From Corinectria fuckeliana (Eukaryota; Ascomycota; Sordariomycetes; Hypocreales; Nectriaceae), in assembly GCA_019137255.1 (NCBI GenBank), contig WPDH01000028.1, positions 124,001 to 188,000 of the forward strand: a stretch of 64,000 nucleotides of DNA. Direction: 5' to 3'. Below, in pieces: positions 1-10,075 of the stretch. How positions within the stretch are numbered: position 1 is the stretch's first letter; every line of letters starts with the position of its first letter. Both the position numbers and the translations under genes were made by a program. The notes under the pieces are model-generated. The model was not told the DNA's origin. It did not search any database and was given only the letters and a program-made list of their open reading frames with translations.

Positions 1-402
1 CCCCTGACCGATGCCGACCGCTGGGACTGGCTCACGGCCCTCCGAGAGGAGTCTATTCACCGGCTCAACGCCGGAGCCGAAGGGGTCGTCCTTACCTGCT
101 CCGCCCTGAAGCGCAAGTACCGCGACGTCATCCGAGTCGCTGGCTATTTCGACCACCGTCTCTGTATCCATTTCATCTTTCTCCTCGCCCCCGAGGAGGT
201 GCTCCTCGCTCGTGTCTCGAAGCGAGAGGACCACTACATGGGCGCCAACATGGTCCACAGCCAGTTCGATATCCTCGAGCGTCCCACAAGCGACGAGAAG
301 GACGTGGTCACCATCGACGTCAGCGTTTCTGTCGACGAGGTCAAGCGAGCCGCCCTGGCCAATGTCTTGGAGACTATGACCGAGGACAATGACGAACTAT
401 AG
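1..402 (+). CDS. Gluconokinase (3' part, truncated by window start)
   Basis: The frame is open from base 1 to a TAG at 400-402, so this is the last 133 codons of a gene that begins outside the window. Gluconokinase phosphorylates gluconate with ATP to 6-phosphogluconate, feeding the pentose phosphate pathway in the cytosol. The visible part begins with the family segment PLTDADRWDWL and continues with VVLTCSALKRKYRDVIR, which matches the CSALKxxYRDxLR core of the GntK family. Further on HYMGANMVHSQFDILERP matches the family HxMxxxMLxSQFxxLExP motif. The P-loop lies upstream and cannot be checked. The C-terminus is ordinary for the family. The next gene is convergent and about 1.4 kb away. The family call is firm; the start and any 5' introns are unknown. 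Confidence 0.92.
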   Translation, partial: PLTDADRWDWLTALREESIHRLNAGAEGVVLTCSALKRKYRDVIRVAGYFDHRLCIHFIFLLAPEEVLLARVSKREDHYMGANMVHSQFDILERPTSDEKDVVTIDVSVSVDEVKRAALANVLETMTEDNDEL

Positions 403-1789
403 ACGGTCTGAACTGTCACGAGTGCACTCGCGCACACATGCTCTCACACATATGCGCGCACGCATGCACACGCGCACCTACCTACTTGCACACCTTACAG
501 CAAACAACCGCGTCATTTAACATATACTCTCTCAAGTATACGGCATTCGCAAAAAATGAGTTTAGCCTGGAGTCACAGCGTTTCAATTCCATCACTCTCA
601 TTGGTTCCGAGATGGATTTTAACCGACAAGGAGTTTTTGGTAATTTTTCTTTTCTTTTTGCAACTGGGTCCTTGCGCTGCGTTGAAGCAAAACCAACTCG
701 GCTAGCCCACTGGGCCGTCCCTTCGGAGAGGTCTCCGATCCAGCCTAAGCCGAGGAGGCCTTGGGGCTGAGCTGGATGCCGCCCCCGCAAGTCAACTAAA
801 TTAGAGCCGCCACACCAAATGTACATAACAGATCATGCGCTCTGCAGCGGCAACGCGAGCGGGGTGCGGGGGAGGGGGGGGGGACGAATATGCAAGGGAG
901 GGCAGGAAACCTGCTTGCACGGATTAGAAGAATAGGGAGCCCGGAGGGTATCCGGAGAGGATTGGGGCATGGCAACGGTTACGTACGCATGCATCTTGGT
1001 GCGATGAGGACGTTGGTGTTGTGTAATGTAACACCAACGCCTCGTCGCTTCACGGCCATCATCAGTCATCCGTCATAATCCAACACGCTACACGGTTCAT
1101 GTCCGTTGCATGCTCGAGATGAAAGCCCAATGGAAACTTCCAGACATGGCCAGATTCTCCTCGCCTGTCCCACCTACGTACGACGTACAGACATCCTCGC
1201 GAAGCAACCTCTTGGTGGCCCCTCTAGACCTTCTACGGACCAGTCTTTGAAGAGCAATTACCCATCATTACAGGTACCAATTGATCCATCAACCTCTCCA
1301 ATCATTCAGCATTTCAGCCATGTGCCTAGAGCTAATGTGGTAAGCGAAGTTGGGGGAGGCTTTTACTGTTAGACAAGGGAGACATGTAAGTGGCCGAATT
1401 AGGCAATTTTGCTGCTCCAAGGCTCGAGTTGGCCGGGGTGCTGCATAGTAGGTGAGTAGAAACGGCGACGTACAGCAAGCTTGGCGATCAGAGGAGGCAC
1501 AGCTGTCTCAGTTGCTGGCACGGCATACGGAGTAAGTAGTCTCGTTTCTTTGGTTCGTTTCGATCCCGCTGGTTCTCGGGTGACTCTTCCGTCCTGGAGA
1601 GTGCTATCACTCACAGTAAACAGGAATGTTTTCAGGATAATACTTATTCTATTCTTTAACCAAGCTTCAATCTGCTATACTATCAACCCCTCACCCTTAC
1701 CACCAACATCCACGCTTGATTCTAGTGTAGTGAAACACGTCTCACGTAAGTAGGCACATGTTCTCGTGCACCTGTAGCTGCCGCCGCGG
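403..1789. other. Intergenic, convergent 3' flanks, no gene seen
   Basis: About 1.4 kb between the stops of gluconokinase and the E2 gene. Bases 420-500 are an alternating CA/TG-rich 3' flank. A TACGGAGTA motif lies at 1526-1534. Open frames here are short and lack family resemblance or splice logic. No tRNA A/B box pair was found. Confidence 0.6.
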
Positions 1790-3327
1790 TCACCTCAACT
1801 GCATCACCATGACATCCGGCTCCTCCACCACCGTACGGACAACCTCGGCGGCCCGCGCCATGGTCGCCCCGTCAATTACACGGTGGTCGGCGCTCCAGCT
1901 GAAGTTGCACACCTGCTTCTTGACGACCCGGTCCGCCTTGTCAAACGCCGGCACGGTGCGCATCCGCCCGATGCCCAGGATGGCCACCTCGCGCTCGACG
2001 ATGACGGGGCTGACGTACGTGCCGCCAATGTTGCCGATGTTGGACACGGTGATGGTCCCGCCCGTGAAGTCGGCCGGCGACAGCTTCCCCTGCACCGCGA
2101 GGCCTTGCAGACGGGCGAGCTCCGCCGCGATCGACACGATGTTGAGGGCGCCGACGTTCTTGATCACCGGCACCATCAGCCCGTGCGGCGTGTCCATGGC
2201 GACCCCGATGTTGTGCTGGGGCCGGTGAACCAGGCACGGCTTGTTAGTCTGGGGGTCTGCGTCTACCCTCGCGTTGAGCACGGGGTACTGGTAGATGGCC
2301 AGCGAGACCGCCTTGATGATGAACGGTAGGTACGACAGCTTGGCTGGCTGACCCTCCGCCGCCGGGCTTTGGGCGAGCACTCGGTTGAGGCGCTTGCGTA
2401 GATCCACGAGGTTCGAGAAGTCGATCTCGTCGGCGTAGAGGAAGTGCGGGATGGTCAGGGACCGGGTCATGGTCCTGAACATCTGCAGTTGTGTGTTGGA
2501 CAGCGACACCACAGTCTCCGTCTGCGCAGGAGTTCCCTGAGCGGAGGGCGGATATGCCTGTCGGGCGTCGTCGTCGTTAGCATCTCTGTCCTTGACAAAC
2601 TTGTAAATGTCTTCTTTCAGGACCCTGCCGTCCTTGCCCGTCCCGTCAATGTCCATAATGTCAATCTTGAGCTCCTTGGAGAGATGCCGGACAGCGGGCG
2701 TAGCAAGGCTCGCGCACTTGCCCTTCTCCTTCCGCGGCGCGCTAGACGGCATCGCTTCAGAAGCGTTCTCCTCTGTTTGCTGAGGGCTCGATTCTGCAGC
2801 CGGGGGGATTGCGGGCTGGCCATATTTCGTCTCAGGTTGCTCGGCAGCTACGGGCTCGACATGCTCGGGCTCGACATGGCCCTCGATATCGATGTCCACG
2901 AATGGCTTTCCCACCTTGGCCATTTCGCCGGCTTCGTAGTAGAGCTTCTTGACCGCACCCGAGAAGCGGCTGGTGATTTCCACCGACGCCTTGTCGCTCT
3001 GGACTTCGCACAGGGGCGAGAATTCCTCGACGCGGGCGCCGGGCTCCACGAACCATTGGATGACCTCGCACTCGACGATACCTGGATGGTCTTAGTCTTT
3101 CTTGTCTCTGGAGATGATGTTTTTTTCCGGAGCCTAGCCACAAGGGTTCACTTACCCTCACCAATGTCGGCAAGCAATACCGGCTTAATCACCATCAATC
3201 TTCTCGACTCGCTGAACCATCTGGGGGAGGCCATGACGGCTGACCGTGATGTCATGGCCGTCTGGCTCATGCCCTTGGCGGTTTGCCATTGCTTTCGCAA
3301 CACTCGAGATCCACGTTGGAGAAACAT
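1790..3327 (-). CDS. Branched-chain 2-oxoacid dehydrogenase E2 (dihydrolipoyl transacylase), mitochondrial
   Basis: Two exons, complement(1790..3081, 3156..3327), give 487 residues. The 74-nt intron 3082-3155 has a GTAAGT donor and CAG acceptor. The protein is the transacylase core of the complex that degrades the 2-oxoacids of Leu, Ile and Val. Residues 1-45 (start MFLQRGSRVLRKQW) are Arg/Ser-rich without acids, a clear matrix presequence. A lipoyl domain follows, with the modified Lys in SDKASVE near residue 88. An E3-binding domain (SLATPAVRHLSKELKIDI) sits near 180-220. The catalytic domain ends with SADHRVIDGA, carrying the HxxxDG signature near 457-462. The start chosen is the ATG that gives the whole presequence; several later in-frame ATGs exist. 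The VKPVLLADIGEG start of the lipoyl domain fits branched-chain E2 better than pyruvate or 2-oxoglutarate E2. It is head to head with ATP10. Confidence 0.92.
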
Positions 3328-3684
3328 GATGGCGCGCGATTGAATCGGAGAGAGGAATGAGGAGCAGACAAGGCCATCCTGGGCCGACGGGAGGAAGAAG
3401 AGGAGTTTCCTTGGGAATGCTATTGCCGAAGGCTTCAGTCGGCATTGTGTGGTTGCCCGTGAAGCTCCCCGTGGATAGCCGAGTCTGGGGATGACGGCAC
3501 AGCTAAGCCGAATCTAGGCCGCCTTCCCCACGCGCGCGACCGATTGCTCCGTGCTCCGGCCCGGAGAAGCATGGACCCTGGCGGCCGCGAAATTTCCATC
3601 CCCCGAACCAACCAACCAACCCGCCAACCAGCCAGCCAGCAGCTCGCAACGCAGCGCAGCACCGACATCGCCATCAAGCTCCCC
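3328..3684. promoter_or_regulatory. Bidirectional promoter region, E2 / ATP10
   Basis: 357 bp separate the two divergent start codons, so both promoters and both 5' leaders must fit here. The ATP10 side is CCAAC/CCAGC repeat-rich (about 3600-3642). No canonical TATA box is seen. Both products go to mitochondria. Confidence 0.6.
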
Positions 3685-4803
3685 ATGGCGTCACGACGGC
3701 TCGACCTGGCTCTGTCCGGCCTCGCGCCGCGGCCGCTGACATGCCTGTTCTGCGAGGCCCGCCGCTCCTTCGCCGCGTCCGCCTTCCGCGCCGCGAGGGT
3801 CGAGAAGCCCGCGGCCGGCGCCTCCATGGACCCCCAGGTCAACGTCGCCGGCACGCCCATCGAAGCGCCCCGGAGCTACGGCAAGCGGTTCGAGGGCAAG
3901 TTCACCCCGAAGCCTCTGCCCAGGCCCATCGGTATGCCGCTCCCGCCCAAGGCCGGCGAAAACTCTGGCATTGACGGCCGAACGCTGCGGCAGCGTCGCG
4001 ACGATTTTGTCAACTACGACAAGCATCTGCAGAGGCGAAAAGAGCTGTAAGCACCACGTCTGCCGGGTGACGGAGACGGAGACGGAAGCAAGGGCACACT
4101 TACTGACGCTTTGGCTTCGTTCAGGACCGCCAAGATATCGCGGCCGTACTTCCGAGACTGGGGCAACCTGCAACACCACAAGGGCAAGTCCTTCATCGCG
4201 CCCCCGCGACTCTTCAAGGCCGAGCTCTCGCTCTTCTTCCCCAACTTCTACGGCGAGACTCTCCTCAAGACCGACCGCAACCCCCGCGACACAACCCCGC
4301 TCCTGACGGGCAAGGCCAGCGTCATAGCCTTCTTCAGCAGTCGGTGGGCCGAACAGCAGGCGGCGTCCTTCATTTCCAAAGAGGAGAACCCGGGGCTGCA
4401 CGGGGTGCTGGCCCAGCACGGCGGTCTCGCGCAGCTCGTCAACATCAACTACGAGGACAACGCCGGCAAGGCGTGGCTCGTGCGCTTCTTCATGGGCTCG
4501 CTGCGCAGGCAGTACCCCGAGAAGGACTGGGACAAATACTTCCTCGTCCGCCGAGGCATGTCGGACGACATTCGCGAGTCGATCGGCCTGCTGAACAGCA
4601 AGGTCGGCTACGTCTTCTTGGTCGACCAATACTGCCGAGTGCGATGGGCTGGGAGTGGGCCGAGCCAATCCGACGAGCGGGAGGGCCTGGCCAAGGGCCT
4701 TGGACGTCTCGTTGAGGAGATTAAGAGGGAAACCACAATGCCTGCAACGGCGCGGGAGCAGCACCCGGGAAAGCAGCACCTCGAGGTCCCAAAGGTCTTG
4801 TAG
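3685..4803 (+). CDS. ATP10: Mitochondrial ATPase assembly factor Atp10
   Basis: Exons 3685..4046 and 4125..4803 give 346 residues. The 78-nt intron has a GTAAGC donor and TTCAG acceptor and splits a Leu codon. Atp10 is an inner-membrane assembly factor that protects subunit 6 and helps it join the subunit 9 ring of F1Fo ATP synthase. The start MASRRLDLALSGLAPRPL opens a basic, acid-free presequence (about residues 1-45). The conserved domain begins in exon 2: RPYFRDWGNL, then LFFPNFYGETL (about 155-165), the family hallmark, then a thioredoxin-like stretch from SVIAFFSSRWAEQQ to KVGYVFLVDQYCRVRWAG. An in-frame ATG at 3571 would add 38 residues that look like leader sequence, so 3685 is preferred. 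The length matches the filamentous fungal family. Confidence 0.92.
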
Positions 4804-4934
4804 CTCGCAACCTCCATCAAGGGGGGAGCATTGTAAATTAGATATATCACGTCCCCGCCCTTACTGTACAATAAATGCACGCTGATACCCCTGAACGCCT
4901 GTTCGATATGCAAAGTTCCCCTCCTCGTTGTTTC

Positions 4935-5736
4935 TTATAGGAAAAACCAAAAGACAATGAAGCAAAACGCAACGAAGCCTCCCATTATTATACCGTCCCT
5001 CCTCTTCTTGGCTGAGATCCTCCCAATCAACGAATTCAGGCCCGGCACTTGGCTCGCGGCTTGGTTGATCCGGCGGTTGATGCTCGCCAACGTCTCGCGC
5101 TGCAAGTTGAAGCTGTCGTTGACGGCGTATGCCTGACTTAGGACGCTGTCCGCCATGTTGTTGCTGTTGTCGACGCGGTTGCGCTCTTCGAGCATATAAT
5201 CGGCCTCGGCGGCCTCGGGGTTGTTGGCGCGATACTCATTGATGTCGGACCGGACATTGGTAAGGAGGTTGGCACGGTCGCGGGCTTGTTGGAGGGTGGA
5301 CCGCAGTCGCGCCAGGTCACGCTTGTGGCTGGAAAGCTTCTCGCGGAGGAGAGAGAGGTTGTTCTGCTTGAGGGCGGATGCTGTGAGAGCGGCTTCGGAG
5401 TCGAGGAGGCGGGCGAGCTGGGTGATGCTGGCTTCACGCTGGAAGGGACGAGTCAACAATGCCGAGCGAGCGGGGAGGATGGAAGTGCACACGGTACCTT
5501 TTCTAGAAGCTCTTCTAACTTCTGTTCCGTCTCGCGCTCCTGATCCGTGGGTTTCGGCGGGATAGTCGTGGCTGTGGAGAACTGCGAGTATGTGTGGAAT
5601 AGGTTCTCAGTCTGCAACGACGTCAGCTAGCTCTCCTCCAGGCGCATGACGACGGCACTCGACGGACCTGAGTTTCGAGCGTTCGGGCCTGCTGCCGCAG
5701 GTGAGCCCAGCCCGCATTCCCTGACGGCGCAGCCAT
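4935..5736 (-). CDS. GOS1: Golgi Qb-SNARE Gos1 (GOSR1/GOS28)
   Basis: Three exons, complement(4935..5438, 5498..5611, 5668..5736), give 228 residues; yeast Gos1 has 223. Both introns are short (56 and 59 nt). The first has an unusual GTCCGT donor but a good GCTGAC branch point. Gos1 acts in vesicle fusion within the Golgi and in retrograde traffic. The N-terminus (MAAPSGNAGWAHLRQQART) is followed by LFHTYSQF, then acidic and coiled helices. The SNARE motif runs about 140-200 (QRETLASINRRINQAASQVP, then GLNSLIGRISAKKRRD). A C-terminal anchor of about 18 hydrophobic residues ends the protein (GGFVAFCFIVFWFFL), typical of tail-anchored SNAREs. It is divergent from RPL35. Confidence 0.93.
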
Positions 5737-6165
5737 AATTGCAGAAAAGGGATGAGTGCAGTGACGGATATGATGGGATGGTTTCGTCGAGGCCTCATTA
5801 CAACACCCTGTCGACAGCCAACTCCCTGACGACGACGACGACCCAACACCTGGTCCATCCCGGAAGCGGCAGAACTGCTCACCGCCTGCGCTAGCGTAAC
5901 AAGCCGGTCACGAGAGACATCACGTGGGACTAGAGACCCCTCTTGGCATGAAGAGCCCACCGTCGAATGAAAAATCGTGAAAGCACTCATATTCTCCACT
6001 TTTCCTCCCATTCTTCAAGCCCTAGGGCAAATTTCCACCTTCTCGGCAAACTTCTCTAAATTTCCTGAGCCTACGATCTATCGCGACACGGACGGTGACG
6101 AATTCGAGGCTGATATTTCCCCAACACACTTGTCGACTCACTTCACCACTTCGAAGATAATCAAG
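5737..6165. promoter_or_regulatory. Bidirectional promoter region, GOS1 / RPL35
   Basis: 429 bp between divergent starts. It contains a perfect E-box CACGTG at 5921-5926 (context ATCACGTGGG), about 240 bp upstream of RPL35, and a palindromic CCTAGG core near 6022. The RPL35-proximal 100 bp are pyrimidine-rich, as expected for a ribosomal protein gene. That these sites function is inference. Confidence 0.5.
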
Positions 6166-6978
6166 ATGGTGAGTACACACCTTTCTTGCCCTCCCCCCCC
6201 CGTCCAGACGGACGTCGGCGCCCGTCGTCGGTGCTGTCCACTCGAAACCCACGGCATCGAACACCCGCACACTTTCTCTTGTCACACGATCGACTCTCTC
6301 ACCCCCCCATCGAGTCTTCCGCCGTGAACCGACAACACACCGCCTACAGAAAACAATCAGAGGAATGAATGGATCGCTGACAGGATGCAGTCGTCGGGCA
6401 AGGTCAAGGCTGGTGCGCTCTGGAGCAAGAACAAGGATGAGTTGACGAAGCAACTCGGCGAGCTCAAGACCGAGCTCGGCCAGCTTCGCATCCAGAAGGT
6501 CGCTTCTTCCGGCAGCAAGCTGAACAAGATGTGAGCTCGAACCCCCCCCCCCCAAACGCCGAACTTTGGGCGCGTTGTCCTGGGGAAGGGACACTGGTGC
6601 TAATATGTCTTCACCTACAGTCACGACCTCCGCAAGTCGATCGCTCGTGTCCTTACCATCATCAACGCCAAGCAAAGGGCCCAGCTCCGTCTGTTCTACA
6701 AGAACAAGAAGTACGCTCCCCTCGACCTCCGACCCAAGCAGACCCGTGCCATCCGCCGCCGATTATCCCCCGAAGACAAGGCCCGCGTGTTGGAGAAGGC
6801 CAAGAAGCGCACCGTCCACTTCCCCCAGCGCAAGTTCGCCATCAAGGTACGAGACCAACCACCCGGAGCCGGGAGCCGTGAGCCGTAGCGGAGAAACGCA
6901 GCTTTTTTTTGTCCCTGCGGCCGTGGCAACCCTTTTTGAACGTTGGACCTGGTTACTAACAGTCCATCGCAGGCTTAA
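6166..6978 (+). CDS. RPL35: 60S ribosomal protein uL29 (L35)
   Basis: Four exons, 6166..6168, 6391..6530, 6621..6846 and 6973..6978, give 124 residues. L35 sits at the exit tunnel of the large ribosomal subunit. Exon 1 is only the ATG and is followed directly by GTGAGT. Exon 4 is only GCT TAA, the final Ala and stop. The spliced N-terminus MSSGKVKAGALWSKNKDEL matches fungal L35. The core carries HDLRKSIARVLTIINAKQR and the C-terminus HFPQRKFAIKA. The acceptor at 6390 is forced: an AG eight bases upstream (6382) would shift the frame. The internal exon joins were checked for phase. A start-codon-only first exon is also known for yeast RPL35 genes. The length is normal for the family. Confidence 0.95.
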
Positions 6979-8479
6979 GCTGCTCGCAGTGCTTGGAGGA
7001 CGGAACGTCTGGGTAGAAAGGAAACGGGGTTATGGAGGGCGTGGCGTGCTTTTTCTTTGAACAAAAGGCTTCGAACTTGCATCGCATGGCTCAGGGAATC
7101 TCGGTCTGACTTGTACTTGTTTTCCCGGTTTTGGGCCTCGTTCTGGGACGGAATGTCCACAATGGGCTGCCCGGTCAGGCAGCCTACACAAAAAATGAGG
7201 TCATGATCAAGAAATGCCGATTCATGCATGTGCCGCCTTTGCGAGAAGAGCCCAGAGTGACGTTGACGGGCTCAGTTGTGACTTGTTGGGAAAGCGTGGC
7301 AACTCAGTAACTAATCACCGCGGCGTAGACGTAACTACGTAGGTCCTACTTGGGGAGGGATTGGAGTCGTCACCAAGCCGAGCAGTACTCAGACCCGGCA
7401 TAACTCAACATCTCTCCACAAAGATCATCTGAACTCTCACAACCTGACAGGCGCAAGGGAAAACGCAAAGTGGCAGTTATCTATCTGGCTGCGTTGAGTT
7501 CGACGCGCTGTGGCCTGCTGAACCCAAGCCTAGATAGATCCCCAGTAATGTCGATCACCATATTTCGGAACGGCAAGGCCCGAATACGGGCATAAACAGC
7601 TTAACGTTCCTCAATAGCGGTAACTATAACCCAACAACCCAATTTATATCTGCACGTTCCTCTTCTCATCTTCTTTGGACGTTCTCTCGTACTACTTAGA
7701 CAACGCCACGGCGAAGCCGTCACTTGAGCACTCGTTACGCCATCTTCGATCACTATAAAATATCCCTCGCTCGTTCATTCACTGTCTAGTGGAAGACAGC
7801 CTTGTCTTTCCTACTATCAACTACGAATCCTCAGACTAGACTAGTGGAGAATAGCAACGGGATCCATATATTGTCAGGATATCACTGCGGCCACTATAGG
7901 TCGAACTGGGTTCTACGGCTCGCGGCCGAGGAGGCGATATCAGCTTAAAGTCGCTGTATTAAATAATTATACTATGTTGATTTTTTTTATCGCTACCTAT
8001 CATAAGGGTAGGCTACAAAGGTAGGGAGTCCAAATCTGAGCCCGTCGTTTTCCGTTGGTCGTTTTCCCCAATGAAGGTATCTACCGACTCCTACCTTTTT
8101 ACCTGATAGACCCAAGCCTGTGATGTGATGCTTTTGGGGCAGCTATTTTCCAATAAACGCAAGAATGAATGAATGAATCCAAGAAATACCGAGAATACCC
8201 CCTCTTCCTTTCCGAGCTCCACCAACACCGAAGCCGAATCCGAGAATGATAAAAAAGGAAAAAGGAAAAAAATAAAAGGAAAGGAGAGTGAAAAGAAAGC
8301 ACAAAGACGATAAAATCCCAAGAGAATAACCCAATAAGAAAGGAGAGTAACAGAAAGACAAGAAAACACAAAGAGAGGTACCCACAACGACAAAGACGGG
8401 AAGACAAGCAACCAGCCTAGATAGCTCAATGCGCCGGAACACCAAATCGTCTGACCCGTGCATCTTTTCGCTCGATTCC
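6979..8479. other. Intergenic, 1.5 kb, no coding gene seen
   Basis: Holds the RPL35 3' flank and the zafA 3' flank. A TATAAAATA lies at 7754-7762 without a coding frame downstream. A run of about three and a half GAAT units lies near 8163-8177. The + strand is strongly purine-rich from about 8240 to 8370. Frames in the purine/pyrimidine tract are low-complexity and were rejected. Confidence 0.55.
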
Positions 8480-10075
8480 TTAAGCCGCAACGGCGTTGGG
8501 GTTCTGCTCGGCGGCTTTGGCAGCCGCAGCCTCAGCCTCCTGCCTCTCCTCACACCCCTTTCCATGGCGACGGAGTTGATCAAGACGGTGAAAGTCCTTG
8601 CCACAATCGCAGACGTAAGCGCCTTTCACGTTGTGTGTTCGGCGATGCTTGGACAGGTTGGACGATTCGCCAAACCTCTTTCCGCAGACCTCACACTGCA
8701 GGGGCTTCTCACCCGTGTGCGTGCGTTTGTGCATAGCTTAACAGCGATATTAGTAGACATACAGTAGCAATAGGAGGGGGTAGACTTACTGAGGGCACTC
8801 TGCTGCTTGAAGGCTTGCTTGCAACCTTGGAAATCACATTCCCAGGGCTTGTCACCGGAGTGAACTCGCATATGTTGTTCAAGGGACTGCTTCGCCGACA
8901 GGAGAGCGCCACATATTTTACAACCGACAGGTTTGACTGAGTACTCTCGTTAGGACAAGATCAGGTAAGCAACGGTTGGCGGGGGTCAACTTACATCCTG
9001 TGTGTGTCTGCATGTGCCTCTCGAGCTTGCTTTTCTGGGAAAAGGCAATTCGCCTGGCACAGGGATTCCACGAGCAGCGGAATCCTCCATCGAGTTTTTT
9101 CATGGCCTTGAGATGAACGTCCTTGCAATGACCCTGCAGGCCCTTACTATCGTTGAACACGGCAGCGCAGAGACCCCCGTTGGGGCCAGCCCAGCGACAC
9201 CTGAATTCGTCGCCGACGCCCATCAACAGCGGCTCGTTTGTCTGGAGCGCTGGCCCCGACCTGAACATCGAGGCGTCCATCGCAACAGCTGGCTCGCGAA
9301 GTTGCTCAACGGGGTCCACAACGACGTTGGCCATGGCACCAGCCTCGGGTTCGGTTGGTGTCAGGACGGGCGCCGGGGCGGGAGTCATGGACACGGCGGG
9401 CAGCATGCAGTCGGCGTCATTGCATGGGTGAGCGGTGTTGTGGCAACTCTCGTCGAGGCACGGCTCTGGGATGTTGCAAAACTCGTCGAAGCAGCAGGCG
9501 GCATGGTTCAAGTCGAGACCCTCGCACAGGGGATCGAAACAGCAGTCGGCGTTGGCCAAGTCGTCACACTGGCTCATGCAGTTGACGTCGCAGTGGGAGC
9601 TGCAGGCAGCGGAAGCACCGTCGTCCCCCGTGGCACCGTTGAAGGCAGCCTGGGGCGGGAAGCCGGCGTCGGTGTTACCAAGTGCCTGGTCGTGCGAGGG
9701 GACATCCCATACAGTGCCTCCCGACTGCAGCCACTGGGTCTGGTAGTCCTCGGTCGTCATGTAGTTGGATGGATCCAGCATCTGAGACTGGTTGTCGGAG
9801 GGGCCAAGCGCCTGGTTGTCGAAGGCGGCACGCCAGTCGGTGCCCTGTGACTGCAACCACTGGGCCTGGTATTCCTCGGCTGTCAGGTAGTTGGATGGAG
9901 CCAGCATCTGGAACTGGGTCTGGCTGAGAGACTGCTCGAGGGACTGCTCGAAGGACTGCTCCCAAGAGTGATGCAGAGGCAGGGGCTGGCCGACTGTTTC
10001 GAGGGTAGCAGTGGGGTCCATCTGGTTCATCTGGGCGTTCATACCGTCCATTTGAGGCATGGGTATCTGGTCCAT
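8480..10075 (-). CDS. zafA: C2H2 zinc-finger transcription factor, ZafA/Zap1 type
   Basis: Three exons, complement(8480..8736, 8790..8936, 8995..10075), give 494 residues. ZafA/Zap1 proteins activate zinc-uptake genes when zinc is scarce. The N-terminal 140 residues are Gln/Met-rich, with two imperfect copies of an NYxTxEDYQxQWLQS unit. A Cys-rich block (about 155-217, with CCFDPLCEG and CCFDEFCN) resembles a zinc-sensing activation domain. At least five C2H2 fingers follow from about 290. Fingers 3-5 ([34 protein letters not shown]) and the end [10 protein letters not shown] match ZafA/Zap1. The last finger is odd: it reads C-D-C, with Cys in place of the final His. The ATG at 10075 is the first in frame. 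Assignment rests on the finger order and the [12 protein letters not shown] linker; other C2H2 regulators are possible. Confidence 0.75.

Noticed and set aside
2444..3343. 299-codon frame on the + strand opposite the E2 gene
   Set aside because: It is the antisense shadow of a well-supported coding gene in GC-rich DNA and has no motif of its own.
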